Assembly (NCBI GenBank): GCA_945883235.1
Contig: CAMCXF010000001.1
Coordinates: forward strand, 62,001 to 126,000
Reading direction: 5' to 3'
From: Phenylobacterium deserti
GTDB taxonomy: Bacteria > Pseudomonadota > Alphaproteobacteria > Caulobacterales > Caulobacteraceae
DNA length: 64,000 bases
The notes beneath the pieces are model-generated. The model ran no database searches, was not told the DNA's origin, and was given only the letters and a program-made list of their open reading frames with translations. Each line of letters opens with the position of its first letter. The first letter of the stretch is position 1. Shown here one piece after another: positions 1-8,700 of this stretch. Position numbers and translations under genes: made by a program.

Positions 1-110
1 TCGTAGAATGTGCGCACCATCCGCGCCGATTGCTCAAGGGCGCGGCGGTGGACCTTTTGTCCGTGGACGTCTTCGACCGTCACTGATGGGTCAGCGTCAA
101 AACTGCGCAT
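1..110 (-). CDS. Hypothetical protein, 5' end only (cut by left edge)
   Basis: Only the first 36 codons lie in the window; the frame is open to the left edge. The ATG at 110 follows a purine-rich AAGGGGAGAAG ribosome binding site, so the start is believable. The visible N-terminus begins MRSFDADPSV and has no signal peptide or motif I recognise. It lies 48 bases downstream of the MDR oxidoreductase on the same strand and is probably co-transcribed with it. Function cannot be inferred from this fragment. Confidence 0.6.
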   Translation of the reverse strand, partial: MRSFDADPSVTVEDVHGQKVHRRALEQSARMVRTFY

Positions 111-158
111 GTCTTCTCCCCTTGCGTCTGTTGTGAATCCGGAGCCGTGCAGGCCTCC

Positions 159-1142
159 CTAGCTCGTAACGCGGATCAGCATCTTGCCGTTATTCAGTCC
201 CGAGAACAGGCCGATCAGGCCCTCGGGCGCGCGTTCGAAGCCGTCCAGGATGGTCTCCTGATACTTGACGCGTCCGTCCTTCAGCCAGCCGGTCATGTCC
301 GATACGAATGCCGCCTGGAGATGCGGGAAGTCGCTGGCCACGAATCCCTCCATGCGCACCCGACCATAGATCAGGTTGAACAGGTTCCGCACCCCGTCGC
401 CGCCGCCGTTGTAGGTGGAAATCATGCCGCAGACCGGGATGCGGCCGCGCACGTTCATACGCGGCATGGCTGCGTCCAGATGGCCGCCACCGACGTTTTC
501 GAAATAGACGTCGATGCCCTTGGGCGTGGCCTCTTTGAGCGCCTCGGCGAGAGGCTGGGTTTTGTAGTTGATGACGGCGTCGATCCCGACCTCGTCCTTC
601 AGCCAGGCAGCCTTGTCGTCCGTACCCGTGGACCCCACCACATAGCAGCCCTTGATCTTGGCGATCTGGGCGACCACCGAGCCCACGGCACCGCCGGCGG
701 TGGAGACGAATACCTGCTCGCCGTCCTTAAGCGCGCCTGTCTCCAGCAGACCGCCATAGGCCGTGATCCCGGTGCCGCCCAAGGCGTGCATATAGACGGT
801 AAGCGAAAGCCCCGGATCGGGCGTCAGCACCTGCATCCCCTTGCCGTCGTTCGTGAACAGCTCCTGCATCCCGGCCCCGTGCCGAACCAGATCACCTTCC
901 TTGAAGCGCGGGTTGAGTGACTGGACCACGCGGCCGATGCCGCCGCCGATCATAGGCACGTCCAGCGGCTGGTCAGCGGTCAATCGCGGCCGCATATAGG
1001 GGTCGACCGACATCAGGACGTTCTGGACCTGGACCTCACCTTCGCCCGCGTCGGGTGTATCGACCTCGACGACTGCAAAGTCGGACGGAACGGGCACGCC
1101 ATTCGGGCGACGGACGAGGTGAATCTGGCGGCTGGCGCTCAT
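159..1142 (-). CDS. NADP-dependent oxidoreductase, MDR superfamily (CurA/leukotriene B4 dehydrogenase-like)
   Basis: This 327-residue protein is a zinc-independent medium-chain reductase expected to reduce enones, quinones or alkenals with NADPH in the cytoplasm. The Rossmann segment carries STAAGGAVGSVVAQIAK, the AxxGxxG-type nucleotide motif of the family, and the N-terminus (ASRQIHLVRRPNG) is typical. The frame is open upstream to 1262, but the ATG at 1142 is preferred: AAGGGAA lies just upstream, the length fits the family, and the extension would run into the histidine kinase stop. The gene is 59 bases downstream of the kinase. The physiological substrate is not deducible. Confidence 0.9.
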   Translation of the reverse strand: MSASRQIHLVRRPNGVPVPSDFAVVEVDTPDAGEGEVQVQNVLMSVDPYMRPRLTADQPLDVPMIGGGIGRVVQSLNPRFKEGDLVRHGAGMQELFTNDGKGMQVLTPDPGLSLTVYMHALGGTGITAYGGLLETGALKDGEQVFVSTAGGAVGSVVAQIAKIKGCYVVGSTGTDDKAAWLKDEVGIDAVINYKTQPLAEALKEATPKGIDVYFENVGGGHLDAAMPRMNVRGRIPVCGMISTYNGGGDGVRNLFNLIYGRVRMEGFVASDFPHLQAAFVSDMTGWLKDGRVKYQETILDGFERAPEGLIGLFSGLNNGKMLIRVTS

Positions 1143-1201
1143 GTCAGAGTTTCCCTTGGCGCACGTCTGTCGCGCGCGTTGAACGAAACCCTCTAGCGGC
1201 T

Positions 1202-3391
1202 TTATCGAACAGCAGCGAGTTGGCTTTCGACCTCGTTGTGGTGCGAGGCGTCCGGGGACCATCGGGCCAGCACCTCCAGCAGACGCTCAGGGCTGATCGG
1301 CTTGCCCAGGTGGTCATCCATGCCCGACTCCAGGCACCGCCCGATCTGGTCGGGCAGCACATTGGCCGTCAGGGCGATGATGGGAATCCTGGGCGCTTCA
1401 GTCGGGGCGATGGCGCGTATCCGGCGGGTGGCCGTCAGCCCATCCATATTGGGCATCTGAACATCCATGAGGATCAGATCGAACACGCCACGGGCGTACG
1501 CTTCGATGGCTTCGACACCGTCGTTCGCGGTTTCGACCTCGACGTCGAAGGGCGCGAGCAATGCGCAGACCAGTTCGCGATTGACGGCGTTGTCGTCCAC
1601 GACCAGCAGGCGCAACGGTACGTCGGGCGCTATCGGCGGCGCGGCGGACACATCGTCAATCGTTCTCTCGGTCGCAGGCGGGAGCACCGCCTCAAACCAG
1701 AAGGTCGAGCCGCGACCAGGTTCGCTCTCGACGCCGACCTCGCCGCCCATCGCTGTGATAATCCGCTTTGAGATCGCAAGACCCAGGCCTGTGCCGCCGA
1801 ATTGGCGCGAGACCGACGCGTCCGCCTGGGTGAAGCGCCCGAAGATCCCTGCGATCTGGTCCGCAGGCACGCCGATGCCGCTATCCTGAACCGACACCCG
1901 CAGCTTGCGTTGATCCCCGAGCATGGACTGGCGAACCCGGACCTCGACGCCACCCGTCGCGGTGAATTTCACAGCGTTTGACACCAGATTGGTCAGGACT
2001 TGACGAAGGCGAGCGCAGTCGCCCAGCAGCGCGCCGTCGAAACCTTCCGACGTGACGGACAGGGTCAGACCCTTGGACGTCGCTTGACCCTCCAGCAGCG
2101 CGACGGTCGAATGCGCCATGACGACTGGGTCGAAGGGTTCGGCGTCCAGTTCAACCGCCCCCGCCTCGAGGCGTGAGAAATCCAGAACGTCATTGACGAC
2201 ACTCAGCAGATTTTCGCTGGCATCACTGATCAGTTTCACCTGCCGTGCGTGACGCGGATTGAGATCATCAGCTTTCCGAAGCAGGCCGGAGAAGCCGACG
2301 ATCGCCGTCAGGGGCGTCCGCAACTCGTGGGTCATGTTGGCCAGGAAATCGCTTTTGGCGGTCAGAGCGGATTTGGCCTCATTGAGCGCACGGTGCAACT
2401 CGCGCTCGAGATGCTTGCGCTCCGTCGAAACGCGGCCTGTTGACAGGATTCTGCCACTGCCGTCCCCGAGCCGTTGGAACGTGCCGTCGATCCAGACCTC
2501 AGACCCGTCCTTGTGGAACAGGCGGTATTCCGCGTGGCGCACGCCGTCTTCCGACTTCAGATTTAGCATGATGTCCCGGATCGGCTCGAGGTCCTCCGGG
2601 TGAGGATCAACGGTGTTCGGAAGGCTCTCGCGCTCTTCCTGCGTATGTCCGAATGTCCGCTCCACCGAAGGAGAACTGTAGATCCGTTTGCCCTGCGCAG
2701 TCCAAAGGGCGATCATGTCGCTCTGGTTGTCGGCCAGCAGGCGGTACAGCTCCTCGCTCTCCCGGGAGCGCTCAAGCGCGCGCTCTGCGTCGACCTTGTG
2801 GGCGATCAGGTCTTCAAAAGCCCTCGCGTTACCCACCTGAAGGAACCGCGCGTTCGCAACGAGGGCGACACCCAGAGCCGCGGACAGCCAGGGTGTACCG
2901 CCCTGGCCAAGCTGAAACAGATTCCAGACCAGAGCCACGGCGGCGACGGGTGCCGTCGCCAGGAACATGTGCCTATGTAGACTATGCTGGGCGGCGATGG
3001 TCAGGAGAATGCCGACGGCCAGCAAGACACCGAGCAGCAGAGCTGCCTGATCTCCGGCCAAGGTAACGAAGCAGGGAATGGCCCCGTAGGAACTGACAAA
3101 TGCCGATAGCATGATCAGTTGGCTCTGAAGACGGCCAAACGTCTGCGGCGCGGACGACTTCAAAGCTCGCTGGGCGCGACGCCACCAGGCGAGGATCGCA
3201 ACCTCGCCAACAAGATATCCGACGGCCCAAGCGGCGGCCCAAGCCAACGGCCACACGCCAATGAAGACGGTCACCCCGGCCACCAGCGCAATGCTAGCGA
3301 CGCGAATCGCCAGCTGATCACCGTAGGTGCGGTTGTAGTAGGTCTCGAGGGTCGTCCTGTAGACCGACGGCAAAGCTTTGGAGTTGTCCAC
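1202..3391 (-). CDS. Membrane-bound hybrid sensor histidine kinase (PAS-HisKA-HATPase-REC)
   Basis: This 729-residue sensor kinase starts with a GTG. About residues 28-185 form several hydrophobic membrane segments, followed by a short helix and a PAS domain (about 213-325). The HisKA box is HELRTPL with phospho-acceptor His355; the N box is LTNLVSNAVKF near 467, and the G boxes are DSGIGVP and GGTGLGLAI near 503-540. A receiver domain fills 593-712, with acidic pair DD near 599, phospho-acceptor Asp643 in LMDVQMP, and the conserved Lys in GKPIS. It should autophosphorylate and pass phosphate to its own receiver, then probably to a separate Hpt protein; none is encoded nearby. The stimulus is unknown. 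Confidence 0.93.
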   Translation of the reverse strand: MDNSKALPSVYRTTLETYYNRTYGDQLAIRVASIALVAGVTVFIGVWPLAWAAAWAVGYLVGEVAILAWWRRAQRALKSSAPQTFGRLQSQLIMLSAFVSSYGAIPCFVTLAGDQAALLLGVLLAVGILLTIAAQHSLHRHMFLATAPVAAVALVWNLFQLGQGGTPWLSAALGVALVANARFLQVGNARAFEDLIAHKVDAERALERSRESEELYRLLADNQSDMIALWTAQGKRIYSSPSVERTFGHTQEERESLPNTVDPHPEDLEPIRDIMLNLKSEDGVRHAEYRLFHKDGSEVWIDGTFQRLGDGSGRILSTGRVSTERKHLERELHRALNEAKSALTAKSDFLANMTHELRTPLTAIVGFSGLLRKADDLNPRHARQVKLISDASENLLSVVNDVLDFSRLEAGAVELDAEPFDPVVMAHSTVALLEGQATSKGLTLSVTSEGFDGALLGDCARLRQVLTNLVSNAVKFTATGGVEVRVRQSMLGDQRKLRVSVQDSGIGVPADQIAGIFGRFTQADASVSRQFGGTGLGLAISKRIITAMGGEVGVESEPGRGSTFWFEAVLPPATERTIDDVSAAPPIAPDVPLRLLVVDDNAVNRELVCALLAPFDVEVETANDGVEAIEAYARGVFDLILMDVQMPNMDGLTATRRIRAIAPTEAPRIPIIALTANVLPDQIGRCLESGMDDHLGKPISPERLLEVLARWSPDASHHNEVESQLAAVR

Positions 3392-3474
3392 GAACCCTTG
3401 TCACATTTCTCCGTGAAATATTGCTGAACATCGCCGCGGACGCGAGCCGTCGTCCCCAGCCTGCGACAATTTGC

Positions 3475-5187
3475 CTATTCGAACTGAAAATATTTCCCGA
3501 TCTCGTCGCGCGCCTCAGTCAGATGCCCAAAATACTGCGCGAATCCACCGTTGTAGTTCCCGTCCTGCCGCCGGTTGAACTCGCCCTCGAAATTGTAATA
3601 CCCCGGCGTGCAGTCGGTATTCCGGCTGGTCTTGCCGCGATGCTTGATCACCTCCTGCACCCACCATTCCTCGGACGCCGGTGAGACATCGATGAGGGCG
3701 TGCCCATGATCGCGGGTATAGGCAATGCACTGGGCGATATGGTCGCCTTGTGTCTGCAGCATGAAGGTCAGGTTGAACTGGAACGAGGCCTGATAGCCGC
3801 CCATGATGAACAGGTTCGGATAGCCATGGGTGTGGACACCGAACAGGGTCCGTAGGCCGTCGGCGTAGGTCTCGTTGATCTCCTTGCCCGACCGGCCGTG
3901 GATCTGGTTGTAGATCCCGGTCTTCTGCACCTCGAACCCTGTGGCGTAGATCAGCACATCGACCGGATAGGTGCGACCCTCGAAAACCACACCCTGAGCG
4001 TTGATCTCGGTGATGCCCTTGCCCTGCGTATCCACCAGATGGACGTTGGCGCGGTTGTAGGCCGGCAGATACTCGTCGTCGAAGCAGGGCCGCTTGCACA
4101 TGAACATGTACCAGGGCTTCAGGGCCTGGGCGGTGGCGTCGTCCTCCACGATCTCGTCGATGCGGCTGTGGATGCGCATCATGTGGTCGATGTTGTCGTT
4201 CTCCTGGCGCTGGATCTTTTCCTCGCGCGATAGGGCCGCCATCTCGGCCTTCTTTTCGGGCGGCAGCTCACGGCCCCGCAGGTTTTTCTCACGCCGTTTA
4301 GCCTGCCAACCGGGCTGGAGCCGGGCCTGCCAGTCCGGGTCGGTAGGCCGGTCGTTGCGCAGATCAATCGACGAGGGCGTGCGCTGAAAGACGTAGAGCG
4401 CCTTGGCCGCTTTGGCCAACCGCGGGATCGCCTGCACCGCCGAAGCCCCGGTGCCGATGATGCCCACGACCTTGTCCTTCAGACCCGACAGGTCGTCGCC
4501 GGTATAGGCGTAGTCCCACCGCGAGGTGTGGAACGAATGGCCCGCGAAACTGGCCATACCCTCGATCTTCGACAACTTGGGCTTCGACAGGGTGCCGTTG
4601 GCGCAGATCACGAACTGCGCGGTCATGGCGTCGCCCCGGTCAGTGCCGATGCGCCAGAGTTTGGCCGCCTCGTCCCAGGTGGTCGAGGTCACCGTGGTGC
4701 GGAACACCGCCAGGCCATAGAGGTCATAGCGTTCAGCGATCGCCTGGCAGTGCGAGAAGATTTCCGGACCCTTGGCATAGAGCCGAGGCGGCACGACACC
4801 CATCTCGTCCAGCAACGGCAGATAGTCATAGGCCGGCACATCGCAGGCCGCGCCAGGATAACGGTTCCAGTACCAGGTGCCGCCCACATCGGCGCCGCGC
4901 TCGACGATACGTATGCTGGTCACACCACGCTCCCGCAGCCGGGCCGCCGTCAGCAGGGCCGAAAATCCACCACCGATGAACAGGCACTCGACGTGATCGC
5001 TGATCGGGGGCCGTTCTGTGCCGTCGTCGGCGTAGGGGTCAATGGCGTACTTCGCCAGATCGCCGGTCAGATCGGAGGTATATTGCGCCGTGCCCTGCGG
5101 CCGGTACTTCAGCCTTGTGTCGCGGGCCTCGGCGAACTTTTCCTTGATGGCGTCGTAGTCGTTCTGGGTCGCATCTTGCGCGTCCAT
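3475..5187 (-). CDS. Flavin-containing monooxygenase, Baeyer-Villiger type
   Basis: The 570-residue protein has an FAD-binding GGGFSA motif near residues 72-77, an NADPH-binding IGTGASA motif near 244-250, and the Baeyer-Villiger fingerprint FxGxxxHxxxW as FAGHSFHTSRW at 214-224; ATGFEV near the C-terminus is also typical. It should oxidise a ketone to an ester or lactone using NADPH and O2. The frame continues upstream to 5298, but the ATG at 5187 has a strong GGGAGGG site and gives the family length. It lies 83 bases upstream of the kinase on the same strand and diverges from the small gene at 5304. The natural ketone, which could be terpenoid, steroid or cyclic, cannot be told. Confidence 0.9.
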   Translation of the reverse strand: MDAQDATQNDYDAIKEKFAEARDTRLKYRPQGTAQYTSDLTGDLAKYAIDPYADDGTERPPISDHVECLFIGGGFSALLTAARLRERGVTSIRIVERGADVGGTWYWNRYPGAACDVPAYDYLPLLDEMGVVPPRLYAKGPEIFSHCQAIAERYDLYGLAVFRTTVTSTTWDEAAKLWRIGTDRGDAMTAQFVICANGTLSKPKLSKIEGMASFAGHSFHTSRWDYAYTGDDLSGLKDKVVGIIGTGASAVQAIPRLAKAAKALYVFQRTPSSIDLRNDRPTDPDWQARLQPGWQAKRREKNLRGRELPPEKKAEMAALSREEKIQRQENDNIDHMMRIHSRIDEIVEDDATAQALKPWYMFMCKRPCFDDEYLPAYNRANVHLVDTQGKGITEINAQGVVFEGRTYPVDVLIYATGFEVQKTGIYNQIHGRSGKEINETYADGLRTLFGVHTHGYPNLFIMGGYQASFQFNLTFMLQTQGDHIAQCIAYTRDHGHALIDVSPASEEWWVQEVIKHRGKTSRNTDCTPGYYNFEGEFNRRQDGNYNGGFAQYFGHLTEARDEIGKYFQFE

Positions 5188-5303
5188 TCCACCCTCCCGT
5201 ACCGTCTTTTCGGACAGGTTGCGGGTTTGCGGGCGTCGGTGCAAGCCTGAGGTTCTCAGGCACCGTCTCGCCAAGCCGTTCCATTCGCGATACGGCAAAT
5301 GCC

Positions 5304-5735
5304 ATGTCCAGCCCCCCCGCCCCGCTCCGCCGCCTGATCGACCTGCCCGGGGTCAAAGACCTCGAATTCCGCGCTGTGATGAAACGCGACTTCGCCGAAC
5401 CCGAGGCCCGCGCCGAGTTCCCCGAGATCGACACTTGTTCAACCGCGATCTTCGGTCTGACAGCCGATGACGCCGAAGACGCCCCCCGCCCCGCCGACTG
5501 GGACCACATTGAGGCCAAGGCCGTACCGGTGCAGGTCGCGGCCTTCGAAGACGCCGGCTGGGACGTCACCGACGACAAGCGCCGGCCGCTGCGGGTGTTG
5601 GGCCACTTTAACGCCCAGCTCTGGCTGGCGATCCGGGGCGTTGCAGGCACCCTGCCGTTCCAGGCGGAAAGTGGCGAACCCGAAGCCTGGGTGTCGAAAC
5701 TGGAGGCGGAGGCCAAGCGGTTCCGGAAGCGGTAG
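5304..5735 (+). CDS. Hypothetical protein, 143 aa
   Basis: A compact, charged, soluble protein with no signal peptide or membrane segment. Codon use and amino-acid composition look genuine: acidic N-terminal half, a central WDVTDDKRRPLRV, and a lysine/arginine-rich C-terminal helix. The ATG follows directly from the divergent intergenic region with the monooxygenase (start 5187), which suggests shared regulatory sequence. I do not recognise the family. It could act as a small accessory or stress protein, but nothing in the sequence shows this. Confidence 0.7.
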   Translation: MSSPPAPLRRLIDLPGVKDLEFRAVMKRDFAEPEARAEFPEIDTCSTAIFGLTADDAEDAPRPADWDHIEAKAVPVQVAAFEDAGWDVTDDKRRPLRVLGHFNAQLWLAIRGVAGTLPFQAESGEPEAWVSKLEAEAKRFRKR

Positions 5736-5818
5736 AAGAAGCGCCGCATCTGATCTGGATCAAGGCGGTTCGGCACTTGTGTGCCTCTAAGCAGGGCTGC
5801 GGCTGGATGGAGACGAGA

Positions 5819-6151
5819 ATGCGCCGGCTCTCCGTGACAGTCGTCCTCTTCGTGACGCTAAGCGCCGGCGCGACCTGGGGCCGCCCCAAGCCGGACCCGG
5901 CCATCGCGCGTGGCCACGACACGGCGCAACGCGCCTGCGCGGCCTGTCACGCGGTAGAAAAGGGCGGCGGCGAGAGCATGGTGCCGCGCGCCGTCCCCTT
6001 CGCCAGCCTGGAAATGCGCCACACCGTCGGGCTGGACGGGCGATTGGCGGACCTCACCCGAAAGGGCCACTACGGCATGCCGCCCGTGGCTCTTTCGCAA
6101 GGTGAACTGGCGGATTTGCGGGCCTACATCGAGAGCCTGCGTCCCCGCTGA
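5819..6151 (+). CDS. Small c-type cytochrome, exported
   Basis: The 110-residue precursor has a signal peptide (RRLSVTVVLFVTLSAGA, cleavage near residue 18-21), one haem c site CAACH at residues 40-44, and a probable distal Met ligand at Met87 in HYGMPP. It ends in a typical cytochrome c helix (ADLRAYIESL). It should be a periplasmic monohaem electron carrier. The open frame runs back to 5777, but the ATG at 5819 starts directly at the signal peptide and has GGAGACGAG upstream. Its partner is unknown; it is convergent with the exported protein that ends at 6159, with only 7 bases between the stops. Confidence 0.85.
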   Translation: MRRLSVTVVLFVTLSAGATWGRPKPDPAIARGHDTAQRACAACHAVEKGGGESMVPRAVPFASLEMRHTVGLDGRLADLTRKGHYGMPPVALSQGELADLRAYIESLRPR

Positions 6152-6158
6152 GCCACTG

Positions 6159-7238
6159 CTATCCGCCGCCACCCTCGGCCTTCTTCTTCTCCGGGATCGG
6201 CGTGCCGAAGATGCCGGGCCCTTGCGTCGGCTTGATGCCTTGCGATTCCTGCAGGCGGGCACCGCCGAGGATGCCGGCCATGGCGTAGTTGCCTTCGTGG
6301 CAGGCGTATTCATAGACCTGCTCATTTCGGGCGTTCAGACTGATCTCCGCGCGCCAGGATTGCGTGTAGTAGGTCGGGTCCTCGACCTGGAATTCGTAGT
6401 GAATCTGGGCGGCAGACACGCGGGTCAGTCGCTCGATGACCTTGCCTTGCGCCGAAAGGAAGATCGGACCGCTGCGCGCCTGTTGCGGGTTCACGTTGCG
6501 GGTCTCGATCACCAGGGTGTCGCCTTCCCACCAAGCGACGGAATCACCCAGCCAGGGGGATAGCGCGGCAGGCCGGTGCCGGGCGGCGGCGCGATCCTTG
6601 ACGATGGGAATTGTGCGCGCGTCGTGGACCATCTCAACAACGATCACCACCGAACCGGGTGTCTGCACGATCTGATAGTTGTTGTTGTAGATGGTGTTGA
6701 GCATGCCTGGCCCGCCGGCACCGGAAAAGCCGATCAGGCACCTCTCCGGCAGCGGTAGCGCCTCGGGGCCTGTGAACAGCGCCTTCTGTCGTTCCGCCCG
6801 GACCGCGGCCACGCGCTTTCGACCCTCTTCGGATAGCGGAAGCTGACCGCTCGACGGCTCGACAATCCACGAGGTGCGGAACTCGCCCTTGACCACGCCC
6901 AGACTGTTGCCGGGATCGAGCCAGAAGGCGTTGTAGCCGCGGTCCGAATTTCCGTCGTCCAGCAGCTTGTCGTCCGGGTCGGAGGGGCCCTCTTCGGCCT
7001 CGATCAGCTTCTGGAACGGATTGGCCTTCACCAGGGCGTCGGCCTCGGCCTTGTTCACCACCAGCTTGACGCCAGGCGGCCGGGTCAGGTTGGTGACGGA
7101 TGCATTGGTCCAGACGCCGGACAGCGATGGATGGCCATCGGCCCCGCGCGGGGCAGGCTGGGCCTTGGGCTGGCCTTGGGCGGCGGCGGCCACCGCCAGC
7201 GCGCCGGCCATAGCTACGAGGAATACCCGGGTCTTCAT
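6159..7238 (-). CDS. Exported protein of unknown function, paralogue of the gene at 41.2 kb
   Basis: A 359-residue protein with a clear Sec signal peptide (KTRVFLVAMAGALAVAAAAQ). The mature part contains SGVWTNAS near the N-terminus, GGPGMLNTIYNNNY in the middle, DSVAWWEGDTLVIET and a C-terminal YEYACHEGNYAM segment. The same signatures in the same order occur in the protein at 41246-42265, so the two are paralogues. I do not know a biochemical function; the repeated W/Y-rich strands suggest a beta-rich periplasmic fold. It ends in a flexible EKKKAEGGGG tail. Convergent with the cytochrome gene. Confidence 0.82.
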   Translation of the reverse strand: MKTRVFLVAMAGALAVAAAAQGQPKAQPAPRGADGHPSLSGVWTNASVTNLTRPPGVKLVVNKAEADALVKANPFQKLIEAEEGPSDPDDKLLDDGNSDRGYNAFWLDPGNSLGVVKGEFRTSWIVEPSSGQLPLSEEGRKRVAAVRAERQKALFTGPEALPLPERCLIGFSGAGGPGMLNTIYNNNYQIVQTPGSVVIVVEMVHDARTIPIVKDRAAARHRPAALSPWLGDSVAWWEGDTLVIETRNVNPQQARSGPIFLSAQGKVIERLTRVSAAQIHYEFQVEDPTYYTQSWRAEISLNARNEQVYEYACHEGNYAMAGILGGARLQESQGIKPTQGPGIFGTPIPEKKKAEGGGG

Positions 7239-7324
7239 ACGTTCAGCCTCCCATACGGGGCTATCTCGGTGAACCGGTGCCCCTTTGACGGGGAACGTAA
7301 CAGAGTCCTTGAGGTGTTCGAAGC

Positions 7325-7981
7325 CTATCGCGCTTTTCGGCGCGCCCGGCGGACGGCAGCGGCGAGTTGACCGTCATCCAGACCGCCCTGGATCAGGTAG
7401 GGACCCACCAGATAGGCGGGTGTGCCCTCCAGGCCGAGGCCGAAGGCCTGGAGGGCGTGACGGCGCAACTGGGCGTCGATCTCTACTGCGTAAGTGGTCT
7501 GATCTGCGCGCAATCGGGCGACATCGAGCCCGGCCTCGGCCGCGATCCGGTCGATGCGCGGCGGGTCCAGCGACCCCCGGCTGGCCATCAGCGCGGTGTG
7601 AAAGGCGCGGTAACGTCCCTGCCGGTCCGACGCCAGCGCAGCATGGGCCGCGGTGGTCGAGTCCGTGCCCCGGATCGGCCAGTCCTTGAAGATCACCCGC
7701 ACCCTGGGGTCCTTGGCCAGCAGCCGCTCCAGCGCCGGGTCGGTCGCCTGACATATCCCGCAGCGGTAGTCCGTGAAGATCACGACAGTGACGTCGGCTT
7801 CCCCGGGTCCGGCACGCGGCGAGCCAGGATCGTCGAGTACCCCGGCGACAACGGGCGTAAGTTCCAGGGGCTGCGCGGACCTGGGCAACGCCTGAAGGAG
7901 CCAGGACGCCGCGACGCCGCCAACGATGGCGACGACAAGGCCGTAACGTCGGATCAGGTGTCGAGATTCGGGAGTGCTCAC
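7325..7981 (-). CDS. DsbA-family thioredoxin-like protein, membrane-anchored
   Basis: A 218-residue protein with one N-terminal membrane anchor (YGLVVAIVGGVAASWLLQAL), then a thioredoxin fold with active-site CGIC in DYRCGICQ and a cis-Pro loop GTPAYLVG. It should act as a periplasmic thiol-disulfide oxidoreductase of the DsbA/ScsC type. The start is the GTG at 7981, whose GTGA overlaps the TGA stop of the upstream acetyltransferase by 4 bases. The frame stays open upstream inside that gene, but that stretch reads as low-complexity shadow and lacks domain features. The 4-base overlap implies translational coupling. Confidence 0.87.
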   Translation of the reverse strand: MSTPESRHLIRRYGLVVAIVGGVAASWLLQALPRSAQPLELTPVVAGVLDDPGSPRAGPGEADVTVVIFTDYRCGICQATDPALERLLAKDPRVRVIFKDWPIRGTDSTTAAHAALASDRQGRYRAFHTALMASRGSLDPPRIDRIAAEAGLDVARLRADQTTYAVEIDAQLRRHALQAFGLGLEGTPAYLVGPYLIQGGLDDGQLAAAVRRARRKAR

Positions 7982-8559
7982 TGTCCGGACGCTCGATGTT
8001 GAGTTCCAAGGTGATATCGACCCGCACCGTCCTCGACCTCGCCGGTCGCCCGGAACCCGAGGCGCTGGATCAGCACGATCGAGGCCCGGTTTTCCGGGAC
8101 GATAAAGGCATGGGCCGTCCGTGCACCGCGTTCGGCCGATGCCCATCCCAGGGCGGCGCCGCAGGCCTCCGCCATCAATCCCTGACCCCAGGCATCGGGG
8201 TGCAGATGGTAGGCCAACTCCGGGCATGGCCCTAGATGATTGAAGCCCACAGCCCCGATGAAGATCCCTTCGGGCTCGGTGATCATCGCCCAGCGAAACC
8301 CCAGGCCTGCTGCAGCGCGCCGGACAAAGAAATCGATGATGCGGTCGCTCTCAACCGGACTGCATGCCGGCAGGGCGATCGGCACGCCGTGTGCGTCAAC
8401 CGCAGGACCGGAATAGCGGCATACCTCTTCGCGCGCCCAGAGCGCAAACATCCCGCCCGAGTGCGCAAAAGCAAGCGGCTCCAGGCGAAGCCGGGCGGTT
8501 CTCAGAGCAGGGATCTGCAATGGGGTCACTGGCCCCCCGGAAATCGTCGTCATCGTCAT
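7978..8559 (-). CDS. GNAT family N-acetyltransferase (RimJ/RimL-like)
   Basis: A 193-residue GNAT protein. It opens with the usual TARLRLEPLAF strand, has the central GAVGFNHLG strand, and an acetyl-CoA-binding region around GQGLMAEACGAALGWA (the QGxxxEA pattern), followed by ENRASIVLIQRLGF, typical of RimJ/RimL-type enzymes. It should transfer an acetyl group from acetyl-CoA to an amine or protein N-terminus. The ATG at 8559 with AAGGG about 8 bases upstream is preferred over the longer frame to 8592. It overlaps the DsbA-like gene by 4 bases. The substrate is unknown. Confidence 0.88.
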   Translation of the reverse strand: MTMTTISGGPVTPLQIPALRTARLRLEPLAFAHSGGMFALWAREEVCRYSGPAVDAHGVPIALPACSPVESDRIIDFFVRRAAAGLGFRWAMITEPEGIFIGAVGFNHLGPCPELAYHLHPDAWGQGLMAEACGAALGWASAERGARTAHAFIVPENRASIVLIQRLGFRATGEVEDGAGRYHLGTQHRASGQ

Positions 8560-8650
8560 CCCGGCCCTTGCGACCCGCAAAACAGCGCCCATCTATAGTT
8601 AGATCGCGCTCTCACCCCGCATCCCCCCTGCGGCCGGCCAGCGCGGGTGT

Positions 8651-8686
8651 GCGGCCCCGGTGTCCTTTGATCGCCGCCGGGGCCGC
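8651..8686. terminator. Strong hairpin between GNAT and enoyl-CoA hydratase genes
   Basis: A perfect 10-bp GC stem, GCGGCCCCGG at 8651-8660 against its complement at 8677-8686, with a 16-base loop. It starts 15 bases beyond the stop of the minus-strand enoyl-CoA hydratase gene. On that strand no T run follows; on the plus strand ATTTTT follows. It probably ends or attenuates transcription between the two minus-strand genes, but could instead be a processing or stabilising hairpin. Confidence 0.5.
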
Positions 8687-8700
8687 CTTCATTTTTGCCG

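Noticed and set aside
7982..8227. Longer start for the DsbA-like gene inside the GNAT gene
   Set aside because: The extension is antisense-like, Arg/Gly/Pro-rich sequence without domain features; GTG at 7981 sits at the GNAT stop and begins just before the membrane anchor.
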